64,000 bases of DNA, taken from Parasponia andersonii (Eukaryota; Streptophyta; Magnoliopsida; Rosales; Cannabaceae). Positions 12,561 through 24,699 of this stretch are shown here, piece after piece (the stretch's first letter is position 1; the number at the start of each line of letters is the position of its first letter). The notes under the pieces are model-generated. The model saw nothing but the letters and a program-made list of their open reading frames with translations, was not told where the DNA came from and made no database searches. Made by a program: the position numbers and the translations under genes. The stretch is taken from NCBI GenBank assembly GCA_002914805.1, contig JXTB01000505.1, positions 62,001-126,000 on the forward strand, given 5' to 3'.

Positions 12561-13623
12561 GAGTCCGAAATATGTAACTATCCTGATAAGCAGAGAAGCA
12601 TTTTGTAGAATATAAAGAAAAATTATATAGACCTCAAATGGGGTCAGATTCTATTTGCAATGTCTGTGAGATGGATCTTGGGACTTGGGTGTTTTTTTTT
12701 TTTTTCCCCGATTTCCCGTGCTCTAGGCTTTTGTTTGTAATGCAAAAATTGTAAGATGTTAACCAAAAAAACACATGTGGTGCATCACACGCAATAATAG
12801 AGATATGGATGTAGAGCCCATATGTAAATTTATAAGTGGGTCCCGCTTATTGCTGTTAAGTATTGCAAATTTACCATCTGGTTGGCAAATAACAAAGCTT
12901 TAAATACTCATCAGGTGTGGTATTTTGTACACCAGAAGATGCAAAGCTAGGTACAATACAGAACGAGGTGAAATCATATGAGAAAGTGAGAGAACTCGAT
13001 CAAAATAAAACGTCCAGAGACCAGCGCGACTCTCCTACGGAAGCCCGATCCTTTGTAATTGTCAAGGATATGCTGGTCTAGAAAGCAAACATTTTCATTG
13101 TGAAATCTTCCACTGCAGAATAAGTTGGATAAATGCTTTGACATCCGTTGCAAGAATATAATTCCAACTTCCATTTTTTCTTTTTCCTAATACATATGAT
13201 CAATATCCAACAAAATTTTAACACATAAGAAGAGGCTATACCTAATTAAAATAAGCAATCAGTCACGAAAGCATCTTTACAAAGTAGCCAAAAATTGAGG
13301 CAGAAAGGCGATTAAGCTGAAACTATGCTTTATTATCTAAAATATTGTACACTAAATAATCTTAACTAAGTTTCTTTTTTTCCCTCTTCCGCATTTGATG
13401 CAGCCTGATGTGATTATTCATCCACCAAGTCATAGACTCATAAATTCTCTAGGCAACTGATCAATAGCATTTTGATTTCGACTCATCCTTAGCCCTCCTC
13501 AAGATGCTAAGCTTTTCTGCTTAAACTCTCAAGATAAGAATGTAACATAATGTCTTACTTCATCAACTTTAAGCAGCGGTTGCATTTGCTGCCCCCCTTT
13601 GCACCAAGCCTCCAACTTTAAAA
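12561..13623. other. Downstream flank of the FRS10-like gene
   Basis: The part next to 13623 is presumably the 3' UTR of the minus-strand FRS10-like gene. A minus-strand ORF of 66 codons at 12974-13174 resembles nothing I recognise and is probably chance. Otherwise nothing is seen. Confidence 0.4.
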
Positions 13624-15875
13624 TTAACCAGTTGGTGAGAGTGTCACATCCATAGCCACTCCCTCAGTCTCTGGCATATTTCTAACCTCATTCAGGATCC
13701 TTGCAAGTCCTTTTGTCAGTTCTATACGAGCATAATCAGAACGCTCCCTGGTAATTGATGATTCCGCGAATAGATTTTGAGTAAGACAGTGATATTCTTG
13801 AAACCATTCATCATTACTAGGTTGAGTACCGTTGTCACCATAAAAGGCTACAGAGCTTTCTCTTCTCCACCTATTCAGAAAATATTTATCAGGAAGCTGA
13901 AAGTAGTTCTTTATGATAAATACTCGCAAAGCATGTCTGCATAATAATCCCGAAGATTCAAATTCTTTACACGAACAGTGAATCATTTCATCTTTTGGCA
14001 TCCACATAACAAGACGCTCTACATCCATGTTCTTGAATTGGCGTACAAGATATGATCCATTAGCCATTTCAGACGTAGCATATTGCATAGCCAGAGCCAA
14101 TTCATGTTGAAAAGCATTGAAAGCAAAAGGTGTCAGAATATTCCGAGCATGCTCTTCAATGGGTATGCCTGTCTTGTCCTTGGTACACATGTACTGCATC
14201 TCTGGACGTGCATAATTCTGAAAATTGGTAGAAATACCAACCTGAAAAAGTGTAAGCATAATATCAGTGTAAGATCGTAAGGAACATCCGTTAAAGAGTG
14301 ATGTGAGAAAAGATATAACCAATACCTGCTCAAAGAAACTACGCAAACATGTTTGAGCATTGAAAATACCCTTCAAGAATACATCAACAGATTTGGAATA
14401 TGCTGTTGTTGTCATTCGAGCAAGCAAGTACCCTCTTGTATAGGATGGTGCCCAAGATGCCCGTAATGAATAGAGTAAAGCACTATGTTTATCTGCATTG
14501 AGTCCAAACATAGAAATCATTTGATTCCATCGAAGTTCAAAATCATCTGTATTTTCCAGCCGGCATAGAGAGTCAAACTCAGATTTAAATTCTGCGTAGC
14601 GAGTTCCAAGTGGATGATGGAACCAACTGGATACCTTGGAAAGAACATTCCACACTGAAATGACATGGTTAGTGCCTGGTAAGTCAGTCCGAGTAGCATC
14701 CCTAAGCCCGGGGTCAAGATCAGTTATAATTGTTTGTGGACAACTTCCTCTCATGAAACGAACAAAAGTCTGTAAGGTAGAAAAAGCATTGTAAGTGAGG
14801 CTATACATATACACAACTAAAAGTCACTACATAGGATATTGAAGGTAAAAACCTGAAAAGCCCACGAGAAGGAACGAGGTGTCTCATCTTGCAGTAGAAC
14901 ACAGCCAAAGAAGATGGTTTTTCCATTATTGTCAATGCCAAGCCATGCTCCAAAAAGCATTCCATATGTGATTGATCGATACGAAGTGTCAAAATAAACT
15001 ATATCGCCAAACATGTTATATGCCTGTACCGAATCACGATACGACCATGCAATGTTTTCAATCTTATCATTTCCATCGACTGTAAAATCATAAACAAAAT
15101 CTTCATCTGCATCTTTGGTCACCTTGCATGCCTCAAGGAGTTCCATTGAATCATTTTCTCTTTTCTCAGTAAGCAATGCATCATTCTCTTGAAGAACCTT
15201 CTTCCGATTTTGAACAAAATTTCTAACATCCCTCTCCAAAAACGGTAGCTGTCCACCTTGAATCCCCTTTTCCAACTCCAGCACCTTCACAATGCGATGT
15301 ATGGGAAAACCAGCTTTAGAAAGCAAAAGTATTCGTTCTTGATCTGCCTCTTGAATTTTACGATAGGCAGGAAGAAGGCGGACTTGGTCGTCTTCCAAAA
15401 GCTCATGATTATGAATATTACTGAATTGGACAACAAACCACTGAGAAATCCCATCAACAACCTCCTTCGTCAAGTACATTTTCGCATCACATCCACACCG
15501 CACCGATTTCCTATCCCTATGGTGTTCCCCAGTAGGCTTCTTCTTGACAGGAGCAAACCCGGAACGATAACAAACAAAATCACGTTTATAAATACCCAAC
15601 TGGGGGCTAAGTCTTGACCGTTCCTTCCTAATTGAAAACCCATTTTTCCTAGCAAAATTCCCATAGTACTCGAAAGCCTCATCATCACTCTTGAAAAGCA
15701 TTCCGACATAGGGGGAAACCATAGCTTCCGAAGGTATGGCATCATTTTTCACCAACTGGGATGCTAAGGATGTCTCCTCAGCATCTCCCTCATATGTTAG
15801 ATAACACTTCCAATCCCCACATGGGCATTGCTGCCGTCGAATCCAAATATTCTTCGAAGATATAGATGTCATCAC
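13624..15875 (-). CDS. FRS10: FAR1-related sequence protein, FRS10-like
   Basis: A protein of the FHY3/FAR1 family, transcription regulators domesticated from Mutator-like transposases that act in the nucleus. Exons are 15875-14853, 14769-14326 and 14241-13624, all phase 0 with GT..AG borders, giving 694 aa. The N-terminus NIWIRRQQCPCGDWKCY is characteristic of FRS10. A FAR1 DNA-binding domain lies at about 66-160 (zinc-ligand candidates in CYRS, CGCD, HNHE). A MULE transposase-like domain lies at about 290-400, with DTSYR (Asp296) and TDLDPGL (Asp358). A SWIM finger lies at 578-592 (CSC..x9..CRH). Length and order match Arabidopsis FRS10, which is about the same size. Intron 2 (84 nt) is a multiple of three without stops, so retention would add 28 aa. 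The start is the first of MMTS; MTS is equally possible. The orthology call rests on remembered family features. Confidence 0.92.
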
Positions 15876-18019
15876 ACCAAAGTAATTGAAGTGACCCAGA
15901 AAGCTAGTTGACTCTATAAACGCTCAATTGAAGGGGAAACGAAAATTAACAGAAAAACAAGAAATTGGTCAATCTAGCTGACATGAAACGATGATATTTC
16001 GTAATTATGTGCAAAGAAACATGCTATGAAGCTTTGATAAGTTCAAAAAATAGGCACAGAAAGTCGAACCTGGACACTTTTTACTGTGACATGTTCAAAA
16101 AAATAAAAAGGCAAAGCAAGTTGAAGCTAGACACTTTTTTTTTTTTTTTTGAAATGCAGTGATTAGGATAGAGATGGCATAATAGAGCGAGTTAAGCACA
16201 GAAAAAGGACATACCAGGGAAAAAGGAAGAGAGTGTTCTTTCAGAGACTCTTCTCTTCTTCAACTGTTTTCATGCCTGCCTCTATTTTTTCCCTCTACTT
16301 TGTACGGATTCCGGAATGAAGGACTTGACAGTTGGGCCATTTTTCTGATGGGCCTGGAGATAATGGGTTAAACCCAACTAGTGTGCTTGCCCAGGCCCAT
16401 CAGATGATATATATAATGGAGAAATGGAGCTGATTAGTAGTATTTTTACTACCAAATTACTTTTCTAGAAGTCCCCAAATCAGTAACAAGATAAAATTAC
16501 TCTCAAATTTGATGCGTAAGAAAGAACCCCTGTCAGATCCGATATATCCCAATTATTGTTACCATGTGTCACATAAGTAATGGAGATTTTCTTTTTTGGT
16601 CATTCGTTTGTGAAGGGTGAGAAATCTTATCCCTAAACTTCTATATTATTACAATTACTTAAAATGCAGTGGCATCATTTGTAAATGATGAGAGATCTAA
16701 TATCTAAACTTATATATTGTTACAATTACTTGAAATGTAGTTGGATAATATCTTTTTGACTACTATTCATAAAGGAGGGTCATGCTTACTGATCACCTTT
16801 GGCCAATAGTAATATAGATATTTAAACATTAGTTTTCCTATTAAAATAACCTTATATACTTCATTTAATAATTAATAACTGCATTATAATTAATAACTAC
16901 ATTGCAAATGTCAAAAGAAATAACTACACTATAACTCTTACCTCCCAGGAAAGGAGATACTAATCCCTATCTTGTGGTATTTTTCTCATACATTTCTTTT
17001 TTGTTTCAATAATCATTCTATATGTGTGTAATATGAAGTACAAATTTTCATATACTAGATTCATTTAGTTTTTCTCCCACCTAAATATCGTAATGTGTGA
17101 ATTTCATATGCTTGTCTGGTATACATGTCACTTTTTGGGATAATTTTATATTTGAAACTACTATGATTGAGAATTTTAAGTAACTTATTTCGTCAAAGAT
17201 TGACCTCAGTGAAAAATGTATCACTCTATTAGTTGAAAAGAGTAAGCTTAGGTAATAGATGTACATTTACAGGAGCAAGAGATGTATATCTAACGGTATT
17301 CATTGTCACTTCTATGAAGTTATGTTTGCATCAATAAGTCATGCACATATTGTTGGATTTATTTTCAAGAAATCCTGATAAAAGAGATTTTGCAGTGGAA
17401 GGTAATTAACAAAACAACTTTGTTGATATCATTTTTTGTAAAAAAAATAAAATAAAATAAATATATAACATATTATGATTTTATGATTATCATAAATATT
17501 ATAAAAGGAGACCTTGTGTTTTTTTTCTTTCTTTCTTTTTTTTTTTTTTACGAAAACTTCTATGTTTTAAAAAATTATAGAAAACCACTTTGAATTTATT
17601 TTTTATATAAAAAAATTAGTAACTTGACTATTTTTAAAGACCAAGAATCTTATGTAAATTAGGAATATTTATGAGAAATGACAAAATTATCCTTTGTGGA
17701 TAACAGATGTAGGTTTATACTGCATTTTTGGTTCATGTTTAAATAGATGAAAAGTTGTTTTGAAATTATTTTATCATTCATTAGTTCATTAGAAAAAAAA
17801 AATCAAGATATTATTTAGTGACCAAGATAGACATTTCATTATTTATTATAAGGTTAAATATGTCCTTCATGAAGGATAATTTTATTATTCTCCATCAATT
17901 TTTCTAAGCAGACTATATTTGCACCCCAAATCTGTATTAAGGCACACTATTCTGTTAGAAAATGACAAAACTGGACACTGCCAACAAATTGGAACAAGTA
18001 TATATAAATATATATATAT
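15876..18019. other. 5' side of the FRS10-like gene and intergenic DNA
   Basis: The minus-strand promoter and 5' leader of the FRS10-like gene should lie in about 15876-16400. A pyrimidine-rich stretch near 16240-16300 fits a leader on the other strand, but no TATA box can be fixed. From 16400 to 18000 there is only AT-rich DNA with T and A runs. No gene is seen. Confidence 0.4.
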
Positions 18020-18231
18020 GTTGCCTATTCAATATGTAATTTTTTTTTACTTATGGATAAGTATTTTTTTTAACTGTTGTATCACCATCAAATGGTGATC
18101 TAATGACTATAATGAAGTACATGAAAAGACGTGTATCATTAATATTCTTTTTCTTTCTTACTTTTTACAATAAAAAAATGTGCATGCTAAATTTTCATTG
18201 GCCAAAATATTTATACATAAGATTGGTGCTC
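18020..18231 (+). mobile_element. Micron-like MITE, copy C
   Basis: A 212-bp copy between TATATATATA tracts. Its ends are GTTGCCTATTCAATATG and GATTGGTGCTC. The internal hairpin is ATCACCAT/ATGGTGAT (18081-18088 and 18092-18099). It carries ATGAAAAGACGTGTATCATT and CTTACTTTTTACAATAAAAA, followed by a TGCTAAATTTTCATTGGCC segment also present in copy D but deleted in copy A. The 153-codon ORF starting inside it runs on into pyrimidine-rich DNA and is not a gene. Confidence 0.75.
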
Positions 18232-19600
18232 ATATATATATTGTACACCCTATTAGCCCTCAATTCCCCATGTTCTCTTTATCCTCTTGTGATCTTAATC
18301 TCCTTCGTTTTGGTATCATTTGCTCCGATCCATTCTCATCTCCAGTTCTATTATTTGCTCAACCCCCAAATTAATTTCTCTCATTCACTCTCCATTCTAA
18401 ATATTCTTTCTGTCTCCACTCTCCGATTATTATTTTCTTCTTCTTTTTTTTTTCCCCTTTTTCTTCCTCTTCTTCTTATACTAGTTTATTCTATTCACTT
18501 TGATCATCGCTCTTTATCTATTATGAGTTGGCTTTTTGAACTGTGTATATTCTTATGGTTCTAGTTTTCAAGTTGTTAAAGAGTTGAAAAGAAAGATAAG
18601 GGGAACCTAAATGACAAGTGTTTGGAAAAAAAAAAAAATAATAAAATGACCTAACTGTAAACAATTATCTTCACAAATATCTTGAATATATAATTGAATA
18701 CAAGAGATTATTAATTTAGTATTGTGTTCATTTACAAGAAACGAAAAAAAAAAAAAGACGATTAATTTGGTGTTCTTCATGGGGTGTGAGATGCACAAGT
18801 TAAAAGAGATTAAGTACTGAAGGCACAGAATTAATAAGCTATCCAATTTAGTCTTTTTGGTTGTAAAAAGGTTGCTTAATAATATGATGGGTGTTAATAT
18901 AGCTACCCTTCCCCTAATTAGTCAACATTAGAGGGTCATATTTTAAAAATAGTCATAAGGTTTTTTTTTTCTTTATAATAAAAATCAATTTTAAGGGTAT
19001 TTTCTAATTTTTTTTCAAAACAGATGGAGTTTCGTTAATTTTTTTTTTTAAAACAAATATGAAATACAGAGTTATCTCGTTATAAAAGTTACGTTTACTT
19101 TTTTCTTTTTTTAACTTAAAGTTTGACTTAGTTTTAGACTTTATAGAGTGTAATTGTCTTTTTTTGTTTCAATATTGACTCTTTTGACGGGCTTAAGAAA
19201 ATATGATATCAGTATAAGAGAACAGAGTTTGATGGGCTAAAGAAAATATGATATCATATCATAATTAACGAAAACAGGTTAAGAGAAATATTAAAACACT
19301 CACTTTTTTACCTAAAATTTCATTTTTTACCCTGTAATTTCAATATGAGAACCCTATTGTTTTTTCAAGTACTACTAAAATGCGAAATATTTTAGTTAAA
19401 TTCATACATCAAATCAAGTAATAAGACAATTGAGTGGAAAATAGAATTAATTTCACAATGCTCATATGTATGTAATTCATAGTATCAGCATGAAAAATCT
19501 AGAATGAATTCAAATTTCACAAATTATGGTATTTTATTTTTTTTAGGGGGAAAAGTAATTAAAATAATATAATTATATCAAATATCTCATTTCATGGAAT
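18232..19600. other. Intergenic, pyrimidine- and T-rich
   Basis: CT-rich DNA lies at 18260-18500 and poly-A/T runs after that. A direct repeat around AAAATATGATATCA occurs at about 19198 and 19243. No gene is recognised. Confidence 0.4.
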
Positions 19601-20579
19601 TTGAATTTAAAAGACTGTAAATCCCAATATTTAACTAGGCCTAATATTTCCTTGCAAATAGGGATACCATATTTCCTTGAGACTACATCAATTCAAAGCA
19701 CCTTTTGCCGTGAAAATTGGCCAGTTGTTTTAGCCGTGTTTGCTTTACACAACTCTTCTTTCGGTTTCCATTACTATCTCTTCATTTTTCTTCCCGGGTT
19801 TGCAAACACCAATACATCCCTTTACAACCCTTCCTTTTCTGCTTTCATCTTCCATAAACACGGTATAAGTTTTCTCTTTTTTACTTGATACTTTATTTCA
19901 TGTGTGCCTTTATTTGTCATCAATATATATACATATACGAAATACAATTGTGCAGTTGTTTATCCATTGAATGGAATGTGTAGCGTTATTCTATTTGATT
20001 TCTTTTACAAATAGTTCAATCTCAATGGGAGTTTAAACTATATATGCTGTTCTATTCACAAGTCTTGGCCAATTTGTTTTCTAATATCTAGATCCTTAAA
20101 ACGGAGATGACCAAAAAAGGTTAAGCCTTTACTACTGACTTTGGAAAGTTTGGTAGACTAATATGTCATATTCTAAATTTCTAATCAACGTAAAGAGCCT
20201 TGCATATGCAGTTTGTTGACCCGAATTCTCGTCTTTGGTTTGTTAATTATAAAGGGTCGTTTTCAATTCAAGCATATTTCATATTATAGCCGTAAATTTG
20301 GTTATAAAATGTGCCTCAGCCATTAAAAGCAGGGCTCTCTTGAAACGGCACAAATTCAACTGATATAAACAATTGTAGATTGGACTTTGGAAAGTTTAGA
20401 GAAACCGTTCTCTTGCAAGTCACTAGAATCGATCTTATGCTATGAAGTTGAAGCGTCTCATAAGCATTGATAGTTAGTGATTACTCTCACTGATCATGAT
20501 TAACTCAGTTGAGGATTAGATACTTTGTACACTGACTGCTTTTGACAAATTTGAACTCTGCAGGTCATAGAACCGAATC
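19600..20579 (+). promoter_or_regulatory. Probable 5' leader with intron of the TPK gene
   Basis: The translation start at 20580 is preceded by a good acceptor (CTCTGCAG ending at 20563) with no upstream ATG in frame in the 16 bases between. This implies a leader intron of several hundred bases. A possible donor is the GGTATAAGTTTT near 19862. CT-rich DNA upstream would then be the untranslated first exon. This is inferred from splice-site patterns only. Confidence 0.45.
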
Positions 20580-21902
20580 ATGCCACACCTTTTGTTTAAT
20601 AATGCTCCAATGACTACTGATGATCATGCTAAAGAAGCCTTACTTTCCACTACAAAAGATCATTCTCAGCTGAAAGAAAAGACTGTCCTTCAAAGAATAA
20701 GAAGTGGCCAATCTAGTAGCACTTGCACCAATACTGTTTCAGCAGAGTCAAACCGCCTAGAACAAACCAACGGGGCTGAAGATTTCGCTTCAGCTCTTGA
20801 CTCAATGGACCCAAAAAAACCGTTTAGTTTGAAGCAAGTGGCTGTCGTGTTGGCCACATACTTAGGCGGAGGAACCCTTTGTTTCTTCCTCATCAGAAAT
20901 CAAATCAAGGGTCAAAAAACAAATGATATTCTCGACGCCATATACTTTTGTGTCGTGACAATGACAACCGTCGGATATGGCGATCTTGTTCCAATTACAG
21001 TACTTGCAAAACTACTAGCTTCCATTTATGTGTTCACCGGTATGGTCCTTGGCGGACTAATTCTCGGTAAGGTGGCAGATTACATAGTAGAAAAGCAGGA
21101 AGTCCTTTTGGTTAGAGCCGTTCATGTGTCTGAAAAGGTTTGGCCAGCTGAGCTTCTTAAGGAGGTGGAAACTAGCAAAGTGAAATATAAGTTTGTTACA
21201 GCCGCGGCTCAACTTTTGGTGCTCATCATAGCAGGAACTGTCTTCTTACACACAGTTGAACATCTCGAATTGATGGATGCCTTTTACTGCGTTTGTTCCA
21301 CCATTACCACTTTGGGATATGGGGATGAGAGTTTTTCAACTAGAACTGGTCGTGTATTTGCTGTTTTTTGGATACTAGGCAGTACCATTTGCTTAGCTCA
21401 GTTCTTTATCTACCTTGCTGAATTGTTCACTGAAAGCAGGCAAAGATCACTGGTCAAATGGGTTCTTAATCGGAGGTTGACCTCTTCCGAACTTGAAGCA
21501 GCGGATTTTGATCAAGACAAAGTTGTAAGGTAAGGGTACTTCACAAAATGAAAAGTTCATACTTTAAAATATGTAGTTGAAGCACATATTATATGTGTTC
21601 TCAAGCTCCAATTCCTTTCCATTATCTGAATTCTGACCCTTGTTTCTATGCAATGTATCTGTTCTGTCTACTTTGGATTAATCTCATGTCCCATAATTGG
21701 CTTAACTTTCATTTCAATTCTCATGTTAATTTGTTGCCTTTCTTTTTTCAGTGCTGCAGAGTTTGTATTGTACAAGCTAAAGGAAATGGGGAAAATAAGC
21801 CAGGAAGATATCTCAGTTTTGATGGAAATGTTTAAGAATTTTGATATCGATAAATCGGGGACTTTGACACCAGCTGATCTTGTACCTTTCCAATCCACCT
21901 GA
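20580..21902 (+). CDS. TPK1: Two-pore potassium channel, TPK1-like
   Basis: A tandem-pore K+ channel. Plant TPK1 sits in the vacuolar membrane and carries K+ currents controlled by Ca2+ and 14-3-3 proteins. Exons are 20580-21529 and 21752-21902, giving 366 aa; Arabidopsis TPK1 has 363. Four membrane segments lie at about 84-105, 145-168, 205-224 and 259-283. Pore loops have TTVGYGD at about 129-135 and TTLGYGD at about 243-249, so both selectivity filters are intact. Two C-terminal EF-hand loops are DFDQDKVVSAAE (309-320, split by the intron) and DIDKSGTLTPAD (348-359). The first lacks the usual Gly at position 6 and the second ends in Asp instead of Glu. The usual RSxSxP 14-3-3 site is replaced by RIRSGQSSS (39-47), which may be weak. 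The gene looks functional. Confidence 0.95.
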
Positions 21903-23640
21903 AGTAGAACTGATTAGTATACCACTATATCTTTTCTAGACATATATGAGAAGTGAGATCTTCATTTTTTTTTTTTTTTGAATTTTTTTAGCCATATGCA
22001 AAAGGGCTTTTTTCTTTGGTAGTGTAGAGTAAGGTTGGGGGACTACTGTATTAGTAATAGCACCATCCACTCACTAATAATTAGGATCTTGACACGATAA
22101 TTCTTATTGTGAGCACATCTAGAACAGCTTGCTCATATGTTCATTCCACTAGCTATAGCTTTCATATGAAGAGTGTTCCCAACTGTCATTGGTTGCAAGC
22201 AATTGTCACGCAAGTGGTCTGCAAGGGTGGTAACAATATATATATATATTTTTTTATTTTGTTTATATATTTGTTGAAAAATGGTGGCAAGAATTTGAAC
22301 TTCCAGCCGAAAACTATTGTTATTATTATTGTTATTTATATTTTTATGTTTTTGTATGTCATTACTTTTATTCTCTTGGTATTGGATCGGCAACAGTTAA
22401 ACTACCTCGTACTTGATTATATTGGAAAGAGAAAGAAAGATTTGAGAGGTGAGGTGGTGCGAGTTGTGTTTGATTAAGTGAAATAATTAACCATGGAAAC
22501 GATGAAATGAAGCATACATATTCTTACCTTTTTATTTATTTTTTCATTTATTTTTTGGCAACTAACTAAATTTGTCGCATAAACTAAACTCTTTTGACAA
22601 ATCGAAATATAGCTAACGTGCTTCAATTCATTTTAAATTCTCTATACAATGACAATCTATGTTTTTATTATTTTTTTCCTAATATAATTGAACAGTTTTC
22701 AGAGATAGATGGACCGACTCTCTTAATTTCACCAATTTTTGTTTAAATATATTAGTTTTGAATTATTCATGTGTATATATCAAGAATTTATAACATAATA
22801 ATATAAATATATTTATTGACGAATTAAGAATAACAGAAATATTAATCATATTCTCTTTTTTATTCTCTGACTTACTGTTTGACATGCGAATTTTACTTTA
22901 TGTATCATGCCAATAAAAAAATATAAAAAAGAGTAAAATACGAGAGTGTAAAAAAGAACAAGAAATATAATGCATTTAGCATTCCTATGTGAATGATTAA
23001 TTGGTTATTAGTAAAAAGAAAATGTATTTAGCACTCTTCAATAAATGATTGATTGGTCGTTAGTTCAAATGGTGCTTTATTTTTTTCTTTAATAGTCAAA
23101 GAGATCATTATTCTTAAGTATATTTGTTATTTGTTTAATTTAAACATAATTTTAATGTAGAAAAAAAATGGCATATCGTATTAATTAAACGATTAGTAGT
23201 TGTTAGGATTATTCTTATATTTAATTAATGAAAAATAATGCAAATCTCATTTTGATTTTCTAAATGTCTCATATTTAGCCCCTCCGGAATATTATCTCTT
23301 TGAGCAACATAAGTCCACAAACCGTGTAATTGACACCAAAGAGTGGTTAATATTGAACTATTAAATTACCACATTTTACCAATTATGTTAGAACAATTCT
23401 ATTTATAAATTACGGATCAAAACTGTGACAAACGTTTAGGGTAATAGAAGGTGATATTCAAAGACTTTAGGTGCTAAGTTATGACAAAAATACATTTCAA
23501 GAATCAAATTCTCGACAACTTGAAAGTTTGGAACCAAAAATGCATGGGATTTGAGTTATTGCTCTAAGCTATTACAAATTACATGGAAGTTACAGTGAGG
23601 ACTTCTCTGTTATATTTATTGTCGATTTTGCTTAAGATAC
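21903..23640. other. 3' flank of TPK gene and intergenic DNA
   Basis: The first few hundred bases should be the TPK 3' UTR. The remainder is AT-rich. Short ORFs at 22109-22477 are driven by low-complexity TTATT repeats and are not credible genes. Confidence 0.4.
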
Positions 23641-24030
23641 AACGACAAGGACACTAAAAAGAGTATGCGTCGTTTTTCTACAAATGACATCATAAACATA
23701 TGGGTGTATAGGAATAAAAGAGGCTTTTTTTTTTTTGGGCTTGAAAAAAGAAGCATGTCCTTTTAGTTTACAAATTAAACCATTGGTAATATGTTTGTAA
23801 AAAATGACATGTTGTTTTTCCAATAGACCATACGTTGTTTAATTCATTCAATGCATGAACTGGCCCTACGTGTCGTTTCTACCAGTAATCGACATTATAG
23901 GATATAAAAGACACGTAGATTTCTTAAGAAGTCAGAAGCCGATATGTCGTTTCTTCTGCACAGAGAAAACGACATAAAAATGGCTCATTTTTCTCACAGG
24001 GGGAAAAACGACAAAATTTTCCCGTCCACA
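23641..24030. mobile_element. AACGACA/TGTCGTT motif cluster with inverted repeat
   Basis: Within about 400 bp the motif AACGACA or its complement occurs at about 23641, 23669, 23871, 23945, 23968 and 24007, on both strands. CTACGTGTC near 23866 has an exact inverse, GACACGTAG, near 23910. Dense short repeats in both orientations are typical of subterminal regions of DNA transposons. A larger cluster with the same motif is at 34681-37240. The superfamily is not determined. Confidence 0.45.
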
Positions 24031-24301
24031 AATAGGACGTACGTTTGATAATAATCATAAAAACCAAAAGTAGAATAACAGCAAAGGAAAGTAGAAGGCA
24101 TTAGTGCATTAACGCATCGATGAAGAACCCAACTGCCTTTACAATTATTATTCTTAAAATTACACATTTTGATTGTTGGGGAAGTTGTTTTACAGATATT
24201 CTAAACTTATAATAATGAGATAATACATATATCAATATCCTTGATCATCGTCGAGTACAGAATACTCAAAACTCATTATAATTATCCGATCATCAAACCT
24301 T

Positions 24302-24586
24302 TTACTCGACACTTTCATGGTCAACATGGCTGTGCCCCGCGACATAGTCAACGATATCTTCGCCGAACTTTTGGCCACCTTGCGCTTCCATAGCGAGCTG
24401 AGAAATGCCCGTGAAGGCGATTATAGCCACCACAAAGAGAGTAGTGGAGGCAAACAGAGGCCAAAAGTAGGCCACAATTGTAGTCAACCGAGGTGCCGCG
24501 TAAAACACTAAAGAAATTGCTACCGAAACCGATATTGCTATGGCCAAGTGGTATCTGTATTGAATAGGCTGTTGTTGGATATCCAT
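24302..24586 (-). CDS. Small two-helix membrane protein, unknown role
   Basis: A 94-aa single-exon ORF. Residues about 12-30 (HLAIAISVSVAISLVFYAA) and about 36-60 (TIVAYFWPLFASTTLFVVAII) are strongly hydrophobic, so two membrane helices joined by a very short loop are predicted. The N-terminus MDIQQQPIQYR is polar, and the C-terminus is acidic and His-rich (GHSHVDHESVE). There is no signal peptidase-like site. I recognise it only as the general type of small plant membrane protein, not as a named family. Balanced composition, a TATA-like element upstream and a pyrimidine/purine-rich leader support a real gene. The plus-strand ORF across the same bases is its shadow. Confidence 0.75.
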   Translation of the reverse strand: MDIQQQPIQYRYHLAIAISVSVAISLVFYAAPRLTTIVAYFWPLFASTTLFVVAIIAFTGISQLAMEAQGGQKFGEDIVDYVAGHSHVDHESVE

Positions 24587-24678
24587 GGCCCCTAGCCGAG
24601 CTAGGGATTATGGTTATGGTTAGATTGTTCTTGCTATTCTCTCTCTGTCTCTCTCTTTGTTTGGAGAATTTAATGTGC

Positions 24679-24688
24679 TTATTATATC
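24679..24688 (-). promoter_or_regulatory. TATA-box candidate of the small membrane protein gene
   Basis: On the minus strand GATATAATAAG lies about 95 bases upstream of the start codon at 24586. A GA-rich stretch (24637-24660) would form the leader. Confidence 0.4.
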
Positions 24689-24699
24689 TCTATTCCATT

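Noticed and set aside
18103..18564. 153-codon plus-strand ORF
   Set aside because: It starts inside MITE copy C and continues through CT-rich low-complexity DNA; no protein features.
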